64,000 bases of DNA, from the NCBI RefSeq assembly GCF_041435215.1, contig NZ_CP108394.1, forward strand, positions 8,804,001-8,868,000, in the 5' to 3' direction. The position numbers and the translations under genes are program-made. Source of the stretch: Streptomyces sp. NBC_01314 (GTDB taxonomy: Bacteria; Actinomycetota; Actinomycetes; Streptomycetales; Streptomycetaceae). The notes under the pieces were generated by a model, which was not told where the DNA came from, did not search any database, and saw nothing but the letters and a program-made list of their open reading frames with translations. Shown here one piece after another: positions 36,285-45,309 of the stretch (position 1 is the stretch's first letter; each line of letters opens with the position of its first letter).

Positions 36285-37478
36285 TCAGGGCGGACCGGAG
36301 CCATTCAGCCAGAACGCTCCGTAGATCGCCGACGCCACCCCGACAGCGCCGACGATCGTCGCTGAGCCGGGTGTACGCGCTCCGGCGAGAGTCCGGGCGA
36401 GGGGCAGCAGCAGCGGGAAGGCGGGCATCAGCAGCCGGGGCTTCGAGCCGAAGTAGCTCGACGCGCACAGCGCCAGCGCGGTGACGACCCCCGCGTAGAC
36501 CAGCAACGGCAGCGGCTGCCCCTGCCGTACGCACACCGTGTACAGCCAGATGATCAACGCCACTCCGATGATCAGTCCGACACCCGCCAGGGCCGACGGG
36601 AACGACGTGAACTTGTCGGCGACGAAGCGCGCGAAGGCGAGGCCGCCGTCGAAGCCGTTGCGCCACCCCGCCTGGACGTCGAGATAACCGAGCGGGCCCC
36701 GGGCCGTGCGGTGACCGACCCACAGGACGTAACCGGCGGCACCCAGGGGCGCGAGGAGCATCCCCAGGGCGCGCGGCCAGAGAGAAGCGCTGTTCAACGC
36801 CTCCACACTCCGGTTCCGTACGAACGGGGGAGCGGGCTCGTGTCGCCGTTCCCGCAGGTACGACGCGATCGCCGCCGCCCAGACCGCCGCGACCACGGCG
36901 AGCCCCACCGGGCGGGTCAGCCCGGCCAGGGCGGCCAGGGCGCCCGCCGTCACCCAGCGGCCGGTCAGGACGGCGTACAGCGACCAGGCGGCCAACGCGG
37001 TGAACAGTGACTCCGTGTACGCCATCGACTGCACGATCCCGACCGGCAGCACCGCCCACAACAGCACCGCGCAGACCCCGACCCGTCCGCCGTACAGATG
37101 GTCGGTGACCGCGAAGATCCCCCAGGCCGCGGCGAGCGAGGCGAGCGTGCCGACGACGAGGCCGGCGTGGGCGTACGACAGCGGGGTCACCGCCGACACC
37201 GCCCGTTCCAGCCAGGGGAGCAGTGGGAAGAAGGCCAGGTTCGAGTGGACGTCGCCGTTCGGCAGGCGCACCTCGTAGCCGTAACCGAGTTCGGCGACGC
37301 GGGTGTACCAGAGCGAGTCCCAGCGCGCCGACAGCAGTGTCAGGGCGCTCTTGTCGCGCGCCGCGCTCCACAGGGCGAGGGCGACGAGGCCCAGGGCGCG
37401 CACGGCGGCGTACCCGAGGAGTGCGGGGGCGGCCCGCCTCAGCAGGGGCGGCGCCGGGCGCGTAGCAGGATCGGTCAC
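36285..37478 (-). CDS. GT-C membrane mannosyltransferase (PIG-V-like)
   Basis: A 397-residue multi-spanning protein with about nine to ten helices. Early in the chain SARWDSLWYTRVAELGY (about residues 50-66) holds the Asp-containing first extracytoplasmic loop motif of polyprenyl-phosphate-dependent GT-C enzymes in the PIG-V group, and TESLFTALAAWSLYAV lies in a later helix. Such enzymes transfer mannose from lipid-linked donors to proteins or glycolipids outside the membrane. Upstream, 36045-36284 is comparatively AT-rich non-coding DNA shared with the PAP2 promoter side. The GTG at 37478 is the chosen start. Confidence 0.78.
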   Translation of the reverse strand: MTDPATRPAPPLLRRAAPALLGYAAVRALGLVALALWSAARDKSALTLLSARWDSLWYTRVAELGYGYEVRLPNGDVHSNLAFFPLLPWLERAVSAVTPLSYAHAGLVVGTLASLAAAWGIFAVTDHLYGGRVGVCAVLLWAVLPVGIVQSMAYTESLFTALAAWSLYAVLTGRWVTAGALAALAGLTRPVGLAVVAAVWAAAIASYLRERRHEPAPPFVRNRSVEALNSASLWPRALGMLLAPLGAAGYVLWVGHRTARGPLGYLDVQAGWRNGFDGGLAFARFVADKFTSFPSALAGVGLIIGVALIIWLYTVCVRQGQPLPLLVYAGVVTALALCASSYFGSKPRLLMPAFPLLLPLARTLAGARTPGSATIVGAVGVASAIYGAFWLNGSGPP

Positions 37479-37803
37479 GCGCTCGATTATCGGCGGAGCC
37501 AGGAACCGGCCGGGACGCGGTCACGTGGTGGTCCGTGATGGACGGTGACGGTCGAACCACGGACGGGTGACGAAGGAGTCATGGAGGACCGGTGGACGGC
37601 CCGGGGCGTGATGTGTGCCACACGTCACATGAGGGTTCCATGAGACGCCCGCCACTCTCCACCGGCCGGGACTCGCGTACGCTGTCGGCTCGCTCGCCTT
37701 TCGTTGCGCGGGCCCGGGACGCCGCTCCTCCCGGGCCGTGGCCGCCGGGGAGTCCCCACCCCGTTGGTACCGCCGAACGCGAGAGCATCTGGGAGGTACG
37801 TAC
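37479..37803. other. Control region between the GT-C enzyme and the MFS exporter
   Basis: This 325-base divergent region has no gene. An imperfect palindrome GTGATGTGTGCCACACGTCAC lies at 37606-37626, resembling a CRP- or GntR-type operator (GTGA...TCAC arms). The exporter's ribosome binding site GGGAGG is at about 37790. Confidence 0.5.
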
Positions 37804-39414
37804 ATGTCCGGGACGCCCACGGCCGCTGTGCGACGCCGCCGGGAGGCCGGGGCCGGTGCCAACCGCTGGGTCGTCCTCGTCGTCCTCTGCGTCAGCCTGC
37901 TGCTCGTCGCCGTCGACGCCACCGTGCTGCACGTGGCGGTCCCCGCCGTCACCGAGGACATCAAGCCGAGCGCCATGGAGCTGCTCTGGATCGTCGACGT
38001 CTACCCGCTGGTCTGCGCCTCGCTGCTGATCCTCTTCGGCACGCTCGGCGACCGGGTCGGCCGCAGACGGATCCTCCTCTTCGGATACGGCCTCTTCGGC
38101 GTCGCGTCCGGCCTCGCGGCCTGCGCCGACAACCCACAGGTCCTGGTCGCGGCCCGCGCCCTGCTCGGCGTCGGCGGCGCGATGATCATGCCCGCGACGC
38201 TGTCGATCCTGCGCCAGGTCTTCCCCGACCGGCGCGAGCGGGCGCTCGCCATCGGCATCTGGAGCGCGGTCGCCGCGGTCGGCGCGGCCGTCGGACCGCT
38301 GCTCGGCGGGTTCCTGCTGGAACACTTCTGGTGGGGCTCCGTCTTCCTGGTCAACATCCCCCTGATGCTCGTCGGTCTGCCGATCGGACGGCTGCTGCTG
38401 CCCGAGTCGACGGGCGACCGCGACGGCCCCTGGGACGTCGTCGGCGCCCTGATGGCGGCCGTCGGTCTCTTCGGCGTCGTCTTCGCCGTGAAGCGGCTCG
38501 GCGGTGGACACCTGCCCTTCGACCCGGGCACCGCCCTCGCGCTCCTCGGCGGCGCCGGGCTGCTGATCGCGTTCGTACGACGCCAACGGCGCCGTACCCA
38601 TCCGCTGGTCGACCTGCGGATGTTCGCGCGCCCCGCCTTCAGCACGTCGGTCGGCTGCATCGTCCTCGCGATGCTCGCGCTGGTGGGGCTCGAGCTGATC
38701 GCCGCGCAGTATCTGCAACTGGTCCTCGGGCTGTCCCCCCTGGAGACGGGACTGCGGCTGCTGCCGCTGACCATCGCCGCGATGGCGGCCGGTCTCGTCG
38801 GCTCCCACCTGCTGCACCGCTTCGGGCCGCGCCGCATGGTGTCCCTCGGCTTCTGCCTCACCGCCTTCGCGGTCGTCCTGCTGACGGCCATGGGACGCCA
38901 CGACAACGCGGGACTGCTGCTCGCCGGGTTCGTCCTGCTGGGCTTCGGTCTGGAGACGACCCTCTTCGGCGCCTACGAGTCGATGCTGAGCGAGGCGCCC
39001 GCGTCCTCGGCGGGCGGGGCCGCCGCGATCGGCGAGACCTCCTACCAACTCGGCGCCGGCATCGGCATCGCGCTCCTCGGCAGCGTGATGAACGCGGCGT
39101 ACGCGCCCGGGTTGTCGTCCGTGCCGGGGGTGCCTTCGTCGGCGTCCCATGCCGCCGGGCACTCGCTCGGCGAGGCGTACCAGGTCGCGGACCGGTTGGG
39201 CGGGCCCCCGGGGGAGGCGCTGCGGCACGCCGCGCGTGATGCGTTCGTGCACGGTCTGCATGTGACGCTGCTGGTGAGTGCGGCGTTGCTGGTGCTGGGT
39301 GCGGTGATGGCTCTGCGGCTGCCACGGGGGATGGAGTGCGGGGCGTCCGCGGACGTTCCCGGGCCCCGGGAGGCCAAGGCGGCGACGCCCGTCCGCGCGG
39401 AGTCGATGCGCTGA
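37804..39414 (+). CDS. MFS drug-type exporter, DHA2 family
   Basis: A 536-residue proton-driven exporter with 14 predicted membrane helices, the EmrB/QacA topology. Motif A is seen as GTLGDRVGRRRIL between helices 2 and 3, VDATVLHVAVPAV is the family's first-helix motif D1 and GAMIMPATLSIL and VGAAVGPLLGGFLL match the antiporter motif C in helix 5. The ATG at 37804 has GGGAGG upstream. No adjacent TetR gene is present; the nearest regulator-like signal is the palindrome at 37606. The substrate is unknown. Confidence 0.92.
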   Translation: MSGTPTAAVRRRREAGAGANRWVVLVVLCVSLLLVAVDATVLHVAVPAVTEDIKPSAMELLWIVDVYPLVCASLLILFGTLGDRVGRRRILLFGYGLFGVASGLAACADNPQVLVAARALLGVGGAMIMPATLSILRQVFPDRRERALAIGIWSAVAAVGAAVGPLLGGFLLEHFWWGSVFLVNIPLMLVGLPIGRLLLPESTGDRDGPWDVVGALMAAVGLFGVVFAVKRLGGGHLPFDPGTALALLGGAGLLIAFVRRQRRRTHPLVDLRMFARPAFSTSVGCIVLAMLALVGLELIAAQYLQLVLGLSPLETGLRLLPLTIAAMAAGLVGSHLLHRFGPRRMVSLGFCLTAFAVVLLTAMGRHDNAGLLLAGFVLLGFGLETTLFGAYESMLSEAPASSAGGAAAIGETSYQLGAGIGIALLGSVMNAAYAPGLSSVPGVPSSASHAAGHSLGEAYQVADRLGGPPGEALRHAARDAFVHGLHVTLLVSAALLVLGAVMALRLPRGMECGASADVPGPREAKAATPVRAESMR

Positions 39415-39541
39415 GCTGTTCGGGGCGGCTGGGCCCCGTCGGGCGCGGAGCTGTCGCCCTGTGCGGCTCCGCCGCGTGGGTGTGACCGGCCAGGGACGGC
39501 CCGGCCCACAGCTGAGACGGCGAAGGGTTGGGTACGGTAGT

Positions 39542-39552
39542 TAGCATCGCTA
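39542..39552. promoter_or_regulatory. Possible operator upstream of the acyl-CoA dehydrogenase
   Basis: TAGC-ATC-GCTA is an exact short palindrome inside an AT-rich segment (TAGTTAGCATCGCTAGTTTA) 24 bases before the start codon at 39576. TetR-type regulators of fatty-acid genes in actinomycetes often bind such sites. No partner regulator lies beside it. Confidence 0.4.
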
Positions 39553-39575
39553 GTTTATGAGCCGGAGGTTGTTCC

Positions 39576-40766
39576 ATGACCGCGCCCACGAAATCGCCGT
39601 CCTTCGACCCCGCCGATTTCCTCGGCCTCGACGATCTGCTCGACCCCGAGGATCTCGCCGTGCGGGAGACCGTGCGGAGCTGGGCGGGGGATCGGGTACT
39701 GCCGTATGTCGCCGAATGGTACGAGCAGGGGGAGTTGCCCGGGATCCGGGAGTTGGCCCGGGAGTTGGGGGCGATCGGGGCGCTGGGGATGTCGCTCCAG
39801 GGGTACGGGTGCGCGGGGGCCAGTGCGGTGCAGTACGGGCTCGCCTGTCTGGAGCTGGAGGCAGCGGACTCGGGGATCCGTTCGCTCGTGTCCGTGCAGG
39901 GGTCGCTCGCCATGTACGCGATCCACCGGTTCGGGAGCGAGGAACAGAAGCAGACGTGGCTGCCGCGTATGGCCTCCGGTGAGGTCATCGGGTGCTTCGG
40001 GCTCACCGAGCCCGACCATGGGTCCGACCCGTCGTCGATGCGTACGTACGCCAAGCGGGACGGCGGCGACTGGGTCCTGAACGGGCGGAAGATGTGGATC
40101 ACGAACGGGTCCGTCGCCGGGGTCGCCGTGGTGTGGGCGCAGACCGAGGAGGGCGTCCGGGGGTTCGTCGTGCCCACGGACACCGCCGGGTTCTCCGCGC
40201 CGGAGATCAAGCACAAGTGGTCCCTGCGCGCCTCCGTCACCAGTGAACTCGTCCTGGACGACGTGCGGTTGCCCGAAGCCGCCGTACTCCCGGAGGTCAG
40301 GGGACTGAAAGGGCCGCTGAGTTGTCTTTCGCACGCCCGCTACGGAATCGTGTGGGGTTCGATGGGCGCCGCGCGGGCGTGTTTCGAGTCGGCCGTCGAA
40401 TACGCCAGGACGCGGGAACAGTTCGGGAAGCCGATCGGCGGATTCCAGCTCACCCAGGCCAAACTCGCCGACATGGCGGTCGAGTTGCACAAAGGGATTC
40501 TGCTCGCCCACCATCTGGGGCGGCGGATGGACGCGGGACGGCTCCGTCCCGAGCAGATCAGTTTCGGCAAGCTGAACAACGTACGAGAGGCGATCGAGAT
40601 CTGCCGTACCGCCCGCACGATTCTCGGCGCGAACGGGATCTCCCTCGAGTACCCGGTGATGCGGCACGCGACGAATCTGGAGTCCGTGCTCACCTACGAG
40701 GGCACCGTCGAAATGCACCAACTGGTGCTGGGCAAGGCGCTCACCGGTCTTGACGCCTTCCGGTGA
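39576..40766 (+). CDS. Acyl-CoA dehydrogenase, glutaryl-CoA dehydrogenase-like
   Basis: A 396-residue FAD acyl-CoA dehydrogenase. FGLTEPDHGSDP (about residues 141-152) and KMWITNGSVAGVAVVWA contact FAD and substrate, ARTREQFGKPIGGFQ is the mid-chain signature and TYEGTVEMHQLVLG holds the catalytic Glu. The glutaryl-CoA dehydrogenase group, which oxidises and decarboxylates glutaryl-CoA in lysine breakdown, shows this YEGT motif and the SVQGSLAM segment. GGAGG lies nine bases before the ATG. Substrate assignment is tentative. Confidence 0.87.
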   Translation: MTAPTKSPSFDPADFLGLDDLLDPEDLAVRETVRSWAGDRVLPYVAEWYEQGELPGIRELARELGAIGALGMSLQGYGCAGASAVQYGLACLELEAADSGIRSLVSVQGSLAMYAIHRFGSEEQKQTWLPRMASGEVIGCFGLTEPDHGSDPSSMRTYAKRDGGDWVLNGRKMWITNGSVAGVAVVWAQTEEGVRGFVVPTDTAGFSAPEIKHKWSLRASVTSELVLDDVRLPEAAVLPEVRGLKGPLSCLSHARYGIVWGSMGAARACFESAVEYARTREQFGKPIGGFQLTQAKLADMAVELHKGILLAHHLGRRMDAGRLRPEQISFGKLNNVREAIEICRTARTILGANGISLEYPVMRHATNLESVLTYEGTVEMHQLVLGKALTGLDAFR

Positions 40767-40817
40767 GCCGCGTCGTGCGACCGCGCACCGGAGGACGGGC
40801 CGGCGAGCGGCCCTGCC

Positions 40818-41261
40818 TCAGCTCTGGTTGAAGAAACCGTCGACCGGACGGCTCGCGACCTCGCCGCTGACGATCTCCGTGTCGGCCGGGGTCAGCAGGA
40901 ACACGCGGTTGGACACCCGCTCGATGGAGCCGCGCAGACCGAAGATCAGGCCGGCCGCGAAGTCGACGACACGCTTGGCGTCGCCGGCCTCCATGTTCGT
41001 GAGGTTCATGATGACCGGGACGCCGTCCCGGAAGAGCTCACCGATGTGCCGGGCGTCACGGAAGCTGTCCGGCGTGACCGTGCCGATCCGGCGGCCGTGG
41101 TCCTGCACGGACTCGGACGCGACCTTGACGCGAGGGTCGGTGACCCAGGCCTCGCCGGAGCCGGACTCCCGCTCATCGGCGTAGTCGTCGTCGTAGTAAC
41201 GCTCGTCATCGTTGTCGTCGACGAGGCCAAGCCAGGCACTCGCCTTGCGCACCGATCCCAT
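40818..41261 (-). CDS. sflA: SepF-like cell division protein SflA
   Basis: A 147-residue SepF-fold protein. After an acidic N-terminal linker ([11 protein letters not shown]), the SepF domain spans residues 43-140, with [19 protein letters not shown] and [15 protein letters not shown]. SepF proteins bind FtsZ and the membrane. The main sepF of streptomycetes lies in the division gene cluster; this is the unlinked paralogue known in Streptomyces coelicolor as SflA, which with SflB limits ectopic polar growth and premature sporulation. The ATG has AGGAGG seven bases upstream. No neighbour suggests an operon. Confidence 0.88.
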   Translation of the reverse strand: MGSVRKASAWLGLVDDNDDERYYDDDYADERESGSGEAWVTDPRVKVASESVQDHGRRIGTVTPDSFRDARHIGELFRDGVPVIMNLTNMEAGDAKRVVDFAAGLIFGLRGSIERVSNRVFLLTPADTEIVSGEVASRPVDGFFNQS

Positions 41262-41564
41262 GGACGCCTCCTCTCGCAGCGGTCTTTCGTGCTTTCCGCA
41301 TCCCTATCGTCGTCCATGATGCGGAGGTCTCGCCAAGTGGATAGACGCCGCACGGGGGTTTCGTGACGGTACTGGTGCAGAACGAATTCGTCGAGAGTCC
41401 ATGTGCCCCAAGGGCTCCGCTGTACACACCTGCTGACAGGGAGTGAAATAATATTGTTCGTGGCGTTTGGGTGAGCCGGGGTCCGTCCGGGTGAACGTTC
41501 CGGCAGCTACGATGCGGCGACGCCGACGAGCGTGCTGAGACACGGGGAGACACGGGGGAGTGTC
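41262..41564. other. Divergent promoter region between sflA and the DUF5685 gene
   Basis: About 300 bases with an unusual AT-rich island around 41444-41460 (GAAATAATATTG). No gene is supported. Both neighbouring genes start outwards, so promoters for both should lie here. Confidence 0.55.
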
Positions 41565-42788
41565 GTGTTCGGAATGGTGAGGCCCTGCAGCCATCGGCTC
41601 GGCGAAGGGCTGCGGACGCAATGGATGGCACATCTGTGCGGGCTCTGCCTCGCGCTGCGCGGGGATCACGGGCAGTTCGCCCGGATCGTCACCAATTATG
41701 ACGGTCTGCTGGTCTCGGTTCTGACGGAGGCTCAGGCAGAGCGCACCAGCGACTGGCGGCGCACCGCCGGACCCTGTCCGCTGCGCGGGATGCGCACCGC
41801 CTCCGTCGCACAGGGCGAGGGCGCGCGGCTCGCCGCCGCCGTCTCGCTGGTGCTCGCCTCGGCCAAGGTGCGTGACCATGTGGCTGATGGAGACGGAGTG
41901 CTCGCGCGCAAGCCGGTGGCGCGCGCCGCGCGCCGGGTTGCGACGAACTGGGGGCGCGCCGGGGCGCGTACGGGATCGGACATCGGGTTCGACACGGCGG
42001 TGCTGGTCGACGCCGTGGACCGGCAGGTCGGCATCGAGGCGCTCGCCGGGCCGGGAACCCCGCTGCTGACGGTCACCGAGCCCACCGAGACGGCGACGGC
42101 GGCGGCCTTCGCGCACACCGCGATCCTGGCCGGACGGCCGGGCAACGCCGCACCGCTCGCCGAGGCCGGACGCCTTTTCGGACGGCTCGCCCATCTGCTG
42201 GACGCCGTGGAGGACCGCGCCGCCGACGCCGCCGTGGGCGCGTGGAACCCGCTGACCGCCACGGGGACCTCCCTCGCCGAGGCCCGGTGGCTCGCCGACG
42301 ACGCCCTGCACGGCATTCGGCTCGCCCTGCGCGAGGCCGACTTCGTGGACGGCGAGCTGGCCCATCGGCTGCTCGTGCACGAGTTGCGCAGGTCGGTGGA
42401 CCGGGCGTTCGGGGCGGTGCCGGTGTGTTCGGCGCATCAGCCCGGCGGGGCGCCGGTGCCGGGCGATCCGTATGCCGGGGACGGCGGGAATCCCTACGCG
42501 GGCGGCGCCGGTGATCCCTACGCCGACGGCGGTGGGAATCCGTTCGGTGGTGGCGGCGGAGGGTATGGCGGGGGCGGTGGCTTCGGTGGGGTGCCGTCGC
42601 CGCAGCCGCCGAAGCGGCGGGGGTTCTGGGCGGGGTGCGGGATGTTCACGCTGCTGTGCTGCACCTGCCAGATGTGCTGCGCGAAGGAGTACGAGGGCCC
42701 TTGGTCCCGGAAGAAGCGTGAGGGCTGCTGCCGGGACTGCGACTGTGACTGCTGTGAGGCGTGCGAGTGCTGCGGTTGCGACTGCTGA
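41565..42788 (+). CDS. DUF5685-type protein with cysteine-rich tail
   Basis: A 407-residue protein of a Streptomyces family of unknown function. The N-terminus has VRPCSHRL and LCGLCLALR, a Cys cluster recalling a metal or Fe-S site; the middle is helical and Ala-rich. Residues about 315-345 are a Gly/Asn/Pro/Tyr-rich stretch, and the last 45 residues hold about 15 cysteines (CCTCQMCC, CDCDCCEACECCGCDC). The GTG at 41565 follows GGGGGAG and gives the expected VFGMVRPC start. The tail could bind metal or lie oxidised. Function is unknown. Confidence 0.75.
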   Translation: MFGMVRPCSHRLGEGLRTQWMAHLCGLCLALRGDHGQFARIVTNYDGLLVSVLTEAQAERTSDWRRTAGPCPLRGMRTASVAQGEGARLAAAVSLVLASAKVRDHVADGDGVLARKPVARAARRVATNWGRAGARTGSDIGFDTAVLVDAVDRQVGIEALAGPGTPLLTVTEPTETATAAAFAHTAILAGRPGNAAPLAEAGRLFGRLAHLLDAVEDRAADAAVGAWNPLTATGTSLAEARWLADDALHGIRLALREADFVDGELAHRLLVHELRRSVDRAFGAVPVCSAHQPGGAPVPGDPYAGDGGNPYAGGAGDPYADGGGNPFGGGGGGYGGGGGFGGVPSPQPPKRRGFWAGCGMFTLLCCTCQMCCAKEYEGPWSRKKREGCCRDCDCDCCEACECCGCDC

Positions 42789-42874
42789 GACGGCGGCCGG
42801 GAGCGAGGGACGAGGTACGGGCGAACGCGAGGGGAGGGGTGCGCGTGTGAAGGCCAAGGGGGAGAACACGAACG

Positions 42875-42897
42875 GCGCCCCTCGGAAAGCGGGGCGC
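42875..42897. terminator. Hairpin after the DUF5685 gene and after the leader-type peptide
   Basis: GCGCCCC (42875-42881) pairs with GGGGCGC (42891-42897) around a nine-base loop. On the forward strand it lies 86 bases after the DUF5685 stop codon; on the reverse strand it lies 19 bases after the small peptide's stop codon, the position expected of an attenuator or terminator. Confidence 0.7.
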
Positions 42898-42916
42898 GCA
42901 GTGGGGTCGGGTCAGC

Positions 42917-42988
42917 TCAACAGGACGAGGACCACACTCGACCGAAGTCGATGTGGGAGCGCGTGACCAGCCACTGCTGCGAATGCAT
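42917..42988 (-). CDS. Possible 23-residue cysteine-ended leader peptide
   Basis: A short reverse-strand frame beginning at the ATG at 42988 and ending in TRSHIDFGRVWSSSC before TGA. This ending follows the pattern of actinobacterial leader peptides (R-x-H-[IV]-D-[LF]-x-R-x-x-S-x-x-C) found before sulfur-assimilation genes, where translation over the terminal Cys codon senses cysteine supply. A hairpin follows 19 bases later. No sulfur gene lies downstream on this strand; transcription would enter the DUF5685 gene's cysteine-rich tail antisense. An ATG at 43009 would add seven residues. No ribosome binding site is clear, so it could be leaderless. Confidence 0.4.
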   Translation of the reverse strand: MHSQQWLVTRSHIDFGRVWSSSC

Positions 42989-43060
42989 GGGGTCAAGTGG
43001 AACAGGCATCCGATTGCGCGTCAACTGGCTTGAGACGTAGCGCTCACAGTTCGGACAACC

Positions 43061-43091
43061 TTGACAGTGAGGGGAAAGACCGCCGTACTCT
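43061..43091 (+). promoter_or_regulatory. Predicted promoter of the FAD/NAD(P)-binding protein gene
   Basis: TTGACA (43061-43066) and TACTCT (43086-43091) are spaced by 19 bases, about 100 bases before the ATG at 43197. It is the best housekeeping-type promoter in the 408-base gap after the DUF5685 gene. Confidence 0.5.
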
Positions 43092-43196
43092 CGGCACAGA
43101 CCGCTGCTGAGGGGCTCGGTCGCCCGCGTCCACGTCCATGGACGCGCTCCGTGTGAAGGCACCCGTGTTCGACTCGGACATCACGGAGCCTTTCGC

Positions 43197-45053
43197 ATGC
43201 CGTCTGCCTCTTCTTCTCATTCCTCCACGCTTTCCTCGCGGCCGTCCCTGGTGATCGTCGGGGCCGGGCCGCGCGGCACCGGACTGATCGAGCGGATCGC
43301 CGCCAACGCCGGTGAGCTGTACGCGGGCGTGGGCTTCGACATCCATCTCGTCGATCCTCATCCGCCGGGTGCCGGGCGTATCTGGCGTGCGGACCAGTCG
43401 CCGCTGCTGTGGATGAACTCGCAGGCCGAGGACATCACCATGTTCACCGACGAGACGGTGCGGATGGACGGGCCCGTACGGGAGGGGCCCACCCTGCACG
43501 AGTGGGCGGGGCTCGACGGGCGGGTCTTCGCGGACCGGCGCATACAGGGCGAGTATCTGCGGTGGGTGCACGAGAGTGCCGTGGCCGATCTGCCCGAGGG
43601 GGTCACGGTTCACCATCACCCGCGGCGGGCGCTGCGGGTCGGCGGACCGGGTGAAGGGCGTCAGCAGGTGTGGCTGGAGGGGCGCCCGCGTCCGCTCCTC
43701 GCGGACCTCGTCGTCCTCGCGCTCGGTCATCTGGACGCCGAACTCGACGACGAGCAGCAGCGATTGGCCGATTACGCCCGCGCCCATGGGCTCGTCCACA
43801 TGCCGCCGGACTTCACCGCCGACAGCGACCTGTCGCTGCTGGCCCCCGGAGAACCGGTGCTCGTGCGGGGCTTCGGGCTCGCCTTCGTCGACCTCATGGT
43901 GCTGCTGACGGAGGGGCGCGGCGGGTGGTACGAGGGGTACGAGGGGTACGAGGGGTACGAGGGGTACGAGGGGTACGAGGGAAACACTGACGGGGAGTTG
44001 ACGTATCACGCGTCCGGACGGGAGCCCGTGCTGCATGTCGGGTCGCGGCGCGGGGTGCCGTACCACTCGAAGATCGGGTACGACCTGGAGGGGGAACGGC
44101 CGCCGCTGCCGAGGTTCTTCGGGCCGGCCGAGGTCGACGAACTGCTGGGCAGGGCGGCCGGGTTCGACTTCCGGCGCGATGTGTGGCCGTTGGTGGAGAA
44201 GGAGCTGGGGTTCGCGCACTACCACCGGCTGTTCACCGCTCATCCCGGGCGGACGGCCATGGCCTGGGCGGACTTCGAGGAGAAGTACGCGGCGGCGGAC
44301 GCGGGGGAGCGGGCGGTGCTGGTGGCGTCGGCGGTGCCGGACGCGGCCGACCGGCTGGACCTGGCCGCGCTGGACCGTCCGTTGGAGGGGGTGCGGTACG
44401 GGTCGCACGAGCAGTTCCAGGACGGGCTGCGCGGCTATGTCGAGGCCGACCTGGCACGCCGTCACGACGACGCCTTCAGTGCCGACCTGGGGGTCTTCTT
44501 CGGGCTGTTGTCCGTCTACGGGCAGTTGATCCGGCTCGGCAACGTCGGGTCCTGGTGGCACGGGTTCTTCAGCTATCTGGCCTCCGGGCCGCCAGGTCCC
44601 CGGCTGCGGCAGATGCTCGCCCTGTCGCGGGCCGGCGTCCTGAACTTCGTCGGGGCGGACATGGGAGTGGTCGCCGAGGGCGGGGTGTTCCGGGCCTCCA
44701 GTGTCACCGTGCCCGGGGGGTCCGTCGAGGCGAGGGCGCTGATCGAGGCGCGGTTGCCGGAGCCGACGGTGGCGCGGGTCCGCGACGGGTTGCTGCGCGA
44801 GCTGTACGACGACGGGGATGTCGTCGAGACGGCGGAGGGGCTGGTCGCCGTCGACCCCGAGGACGGACGCGTGCTGGACCGGACAGGGCGCCCCCACCCT
44901 CGGCGCTTCGCCCTCGGGCCTTACACGAACAGCCGTACGCCGGGGGCCTTCACCCGGCCGCGCACGGGTGGGCCCGCCTTCCGGCAGAACGACGCGACGG
45001 CTCGGGCCGTACTCGCGTTCCTGCGTGACCTGGGGTGCCGCGTGGCCGCGTGA
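43197..45053 (+). CDS. FAD/NAD(P)-binding protein (NAD_binding_9 type) with YEG repeat
   Basis: A 618-residue oxidoreductase-like protein. VIVGAGPRGTGLIERIAA (about residues 18-35) is the dinucleotide-binding Rossmann motif; LLWMNSQAEDITMF and VVLALGHLDAEL match FAD/NAD(P)-binding proteins of the NAD_binding_9 group, seen near amino acid N-hydroxylases and in many actinomycetes alone. Six consecutive Tyr-Glu-Gly units (about residues 245-262) interrupt the chain; they come from a perfect 9-base repeat. The enzyme reaction is unknown. The first 15 residues are Ser-rich. Confidence 0.78.
   Translation: MPSASSSHSSTLSSRPSLVIVGAGPRGTGLIERIAANAGELYAGVGFDIHLVDPHPPGAGRIWRADQSPLLWMNSQAEDITMFTDETVRMDGPVREGPTLHEWAGLDGRVFADRRIQGEYLRWVHESAVADLPEGVTVHHHPRRALRVGGPGEGRQQVWLEGRPRPLLADLVVLALGHLDAELDDEQQRLADYARAHGLVHMPPDFTADSDLSLLAPGEPVLVRGFGLAFVDLMVLLTEGRGGWYEGYEGYEGYEGYEGYEGNTDGELTYHASGREPVLHVGSRRGVPYHSKIGYDLEGERPPLPRFFGPAEVDELLGRAAGFDFRRDVWPLVEKELGFAHYHRLFTAHPGRTAMAWADFEEKYAAADAGERAVLVASAVPDAADRLDLAALDRPLEGVRYGSHEQFQDGLRGYVEADLARRHDDAFSADLGVFFGLLSVYGQLIRLGNVGSWWHGFFSYLASGPPGPRLRQMLALSRAGVLNFVGADMGVVAEGGVFRASSVTVPGGSVEARALIEARLPEPTVARVRDGLLRELYDDGDVVETAEGLVAVDPEDGRVLDRTGRPHPRRFALGPYTNSRTPGAFTRPRTGGPAFRQNDATARAVLAFLRDLGCRVAA
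43929..43982 (+). repeat. 9-base tandem repeat coding Tyr-Glu-Gly x6
   Basis: Units TACGAGGGG start at 43929, 43938, 43947, 43956 and 43965 and are identical; the sixth (43974-43982) ends GGA. The array stays in frame and inserts 18 residues into the coding sequence. Confidence 0.95.
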
Positions 45054-45309
45054 GGGGGTCGGCCGACGAGGAGTGCGGCCACCGGTGACCGCCGGGCAGC
45101 GATGCCGCGGCGGGTCGCCGTTGCGGTGGAGGTGGAGGGCGGGGTGGTGGAACAGGGCGGCGTGGTGGAACGGGGGCGGTGGTGCGGTCAGGGGCGGTGA
45201 TGAGAGGGGGCGGGTGAGGAGGGCTCGTTCGAGAAGGGCGGGTGGCTTGTGTCGTCGTGCGGAGAGGCGTCCCTGGGGCGCGTGGTCGGAGTGGAGAGAG
45301 GTCGGTCTT

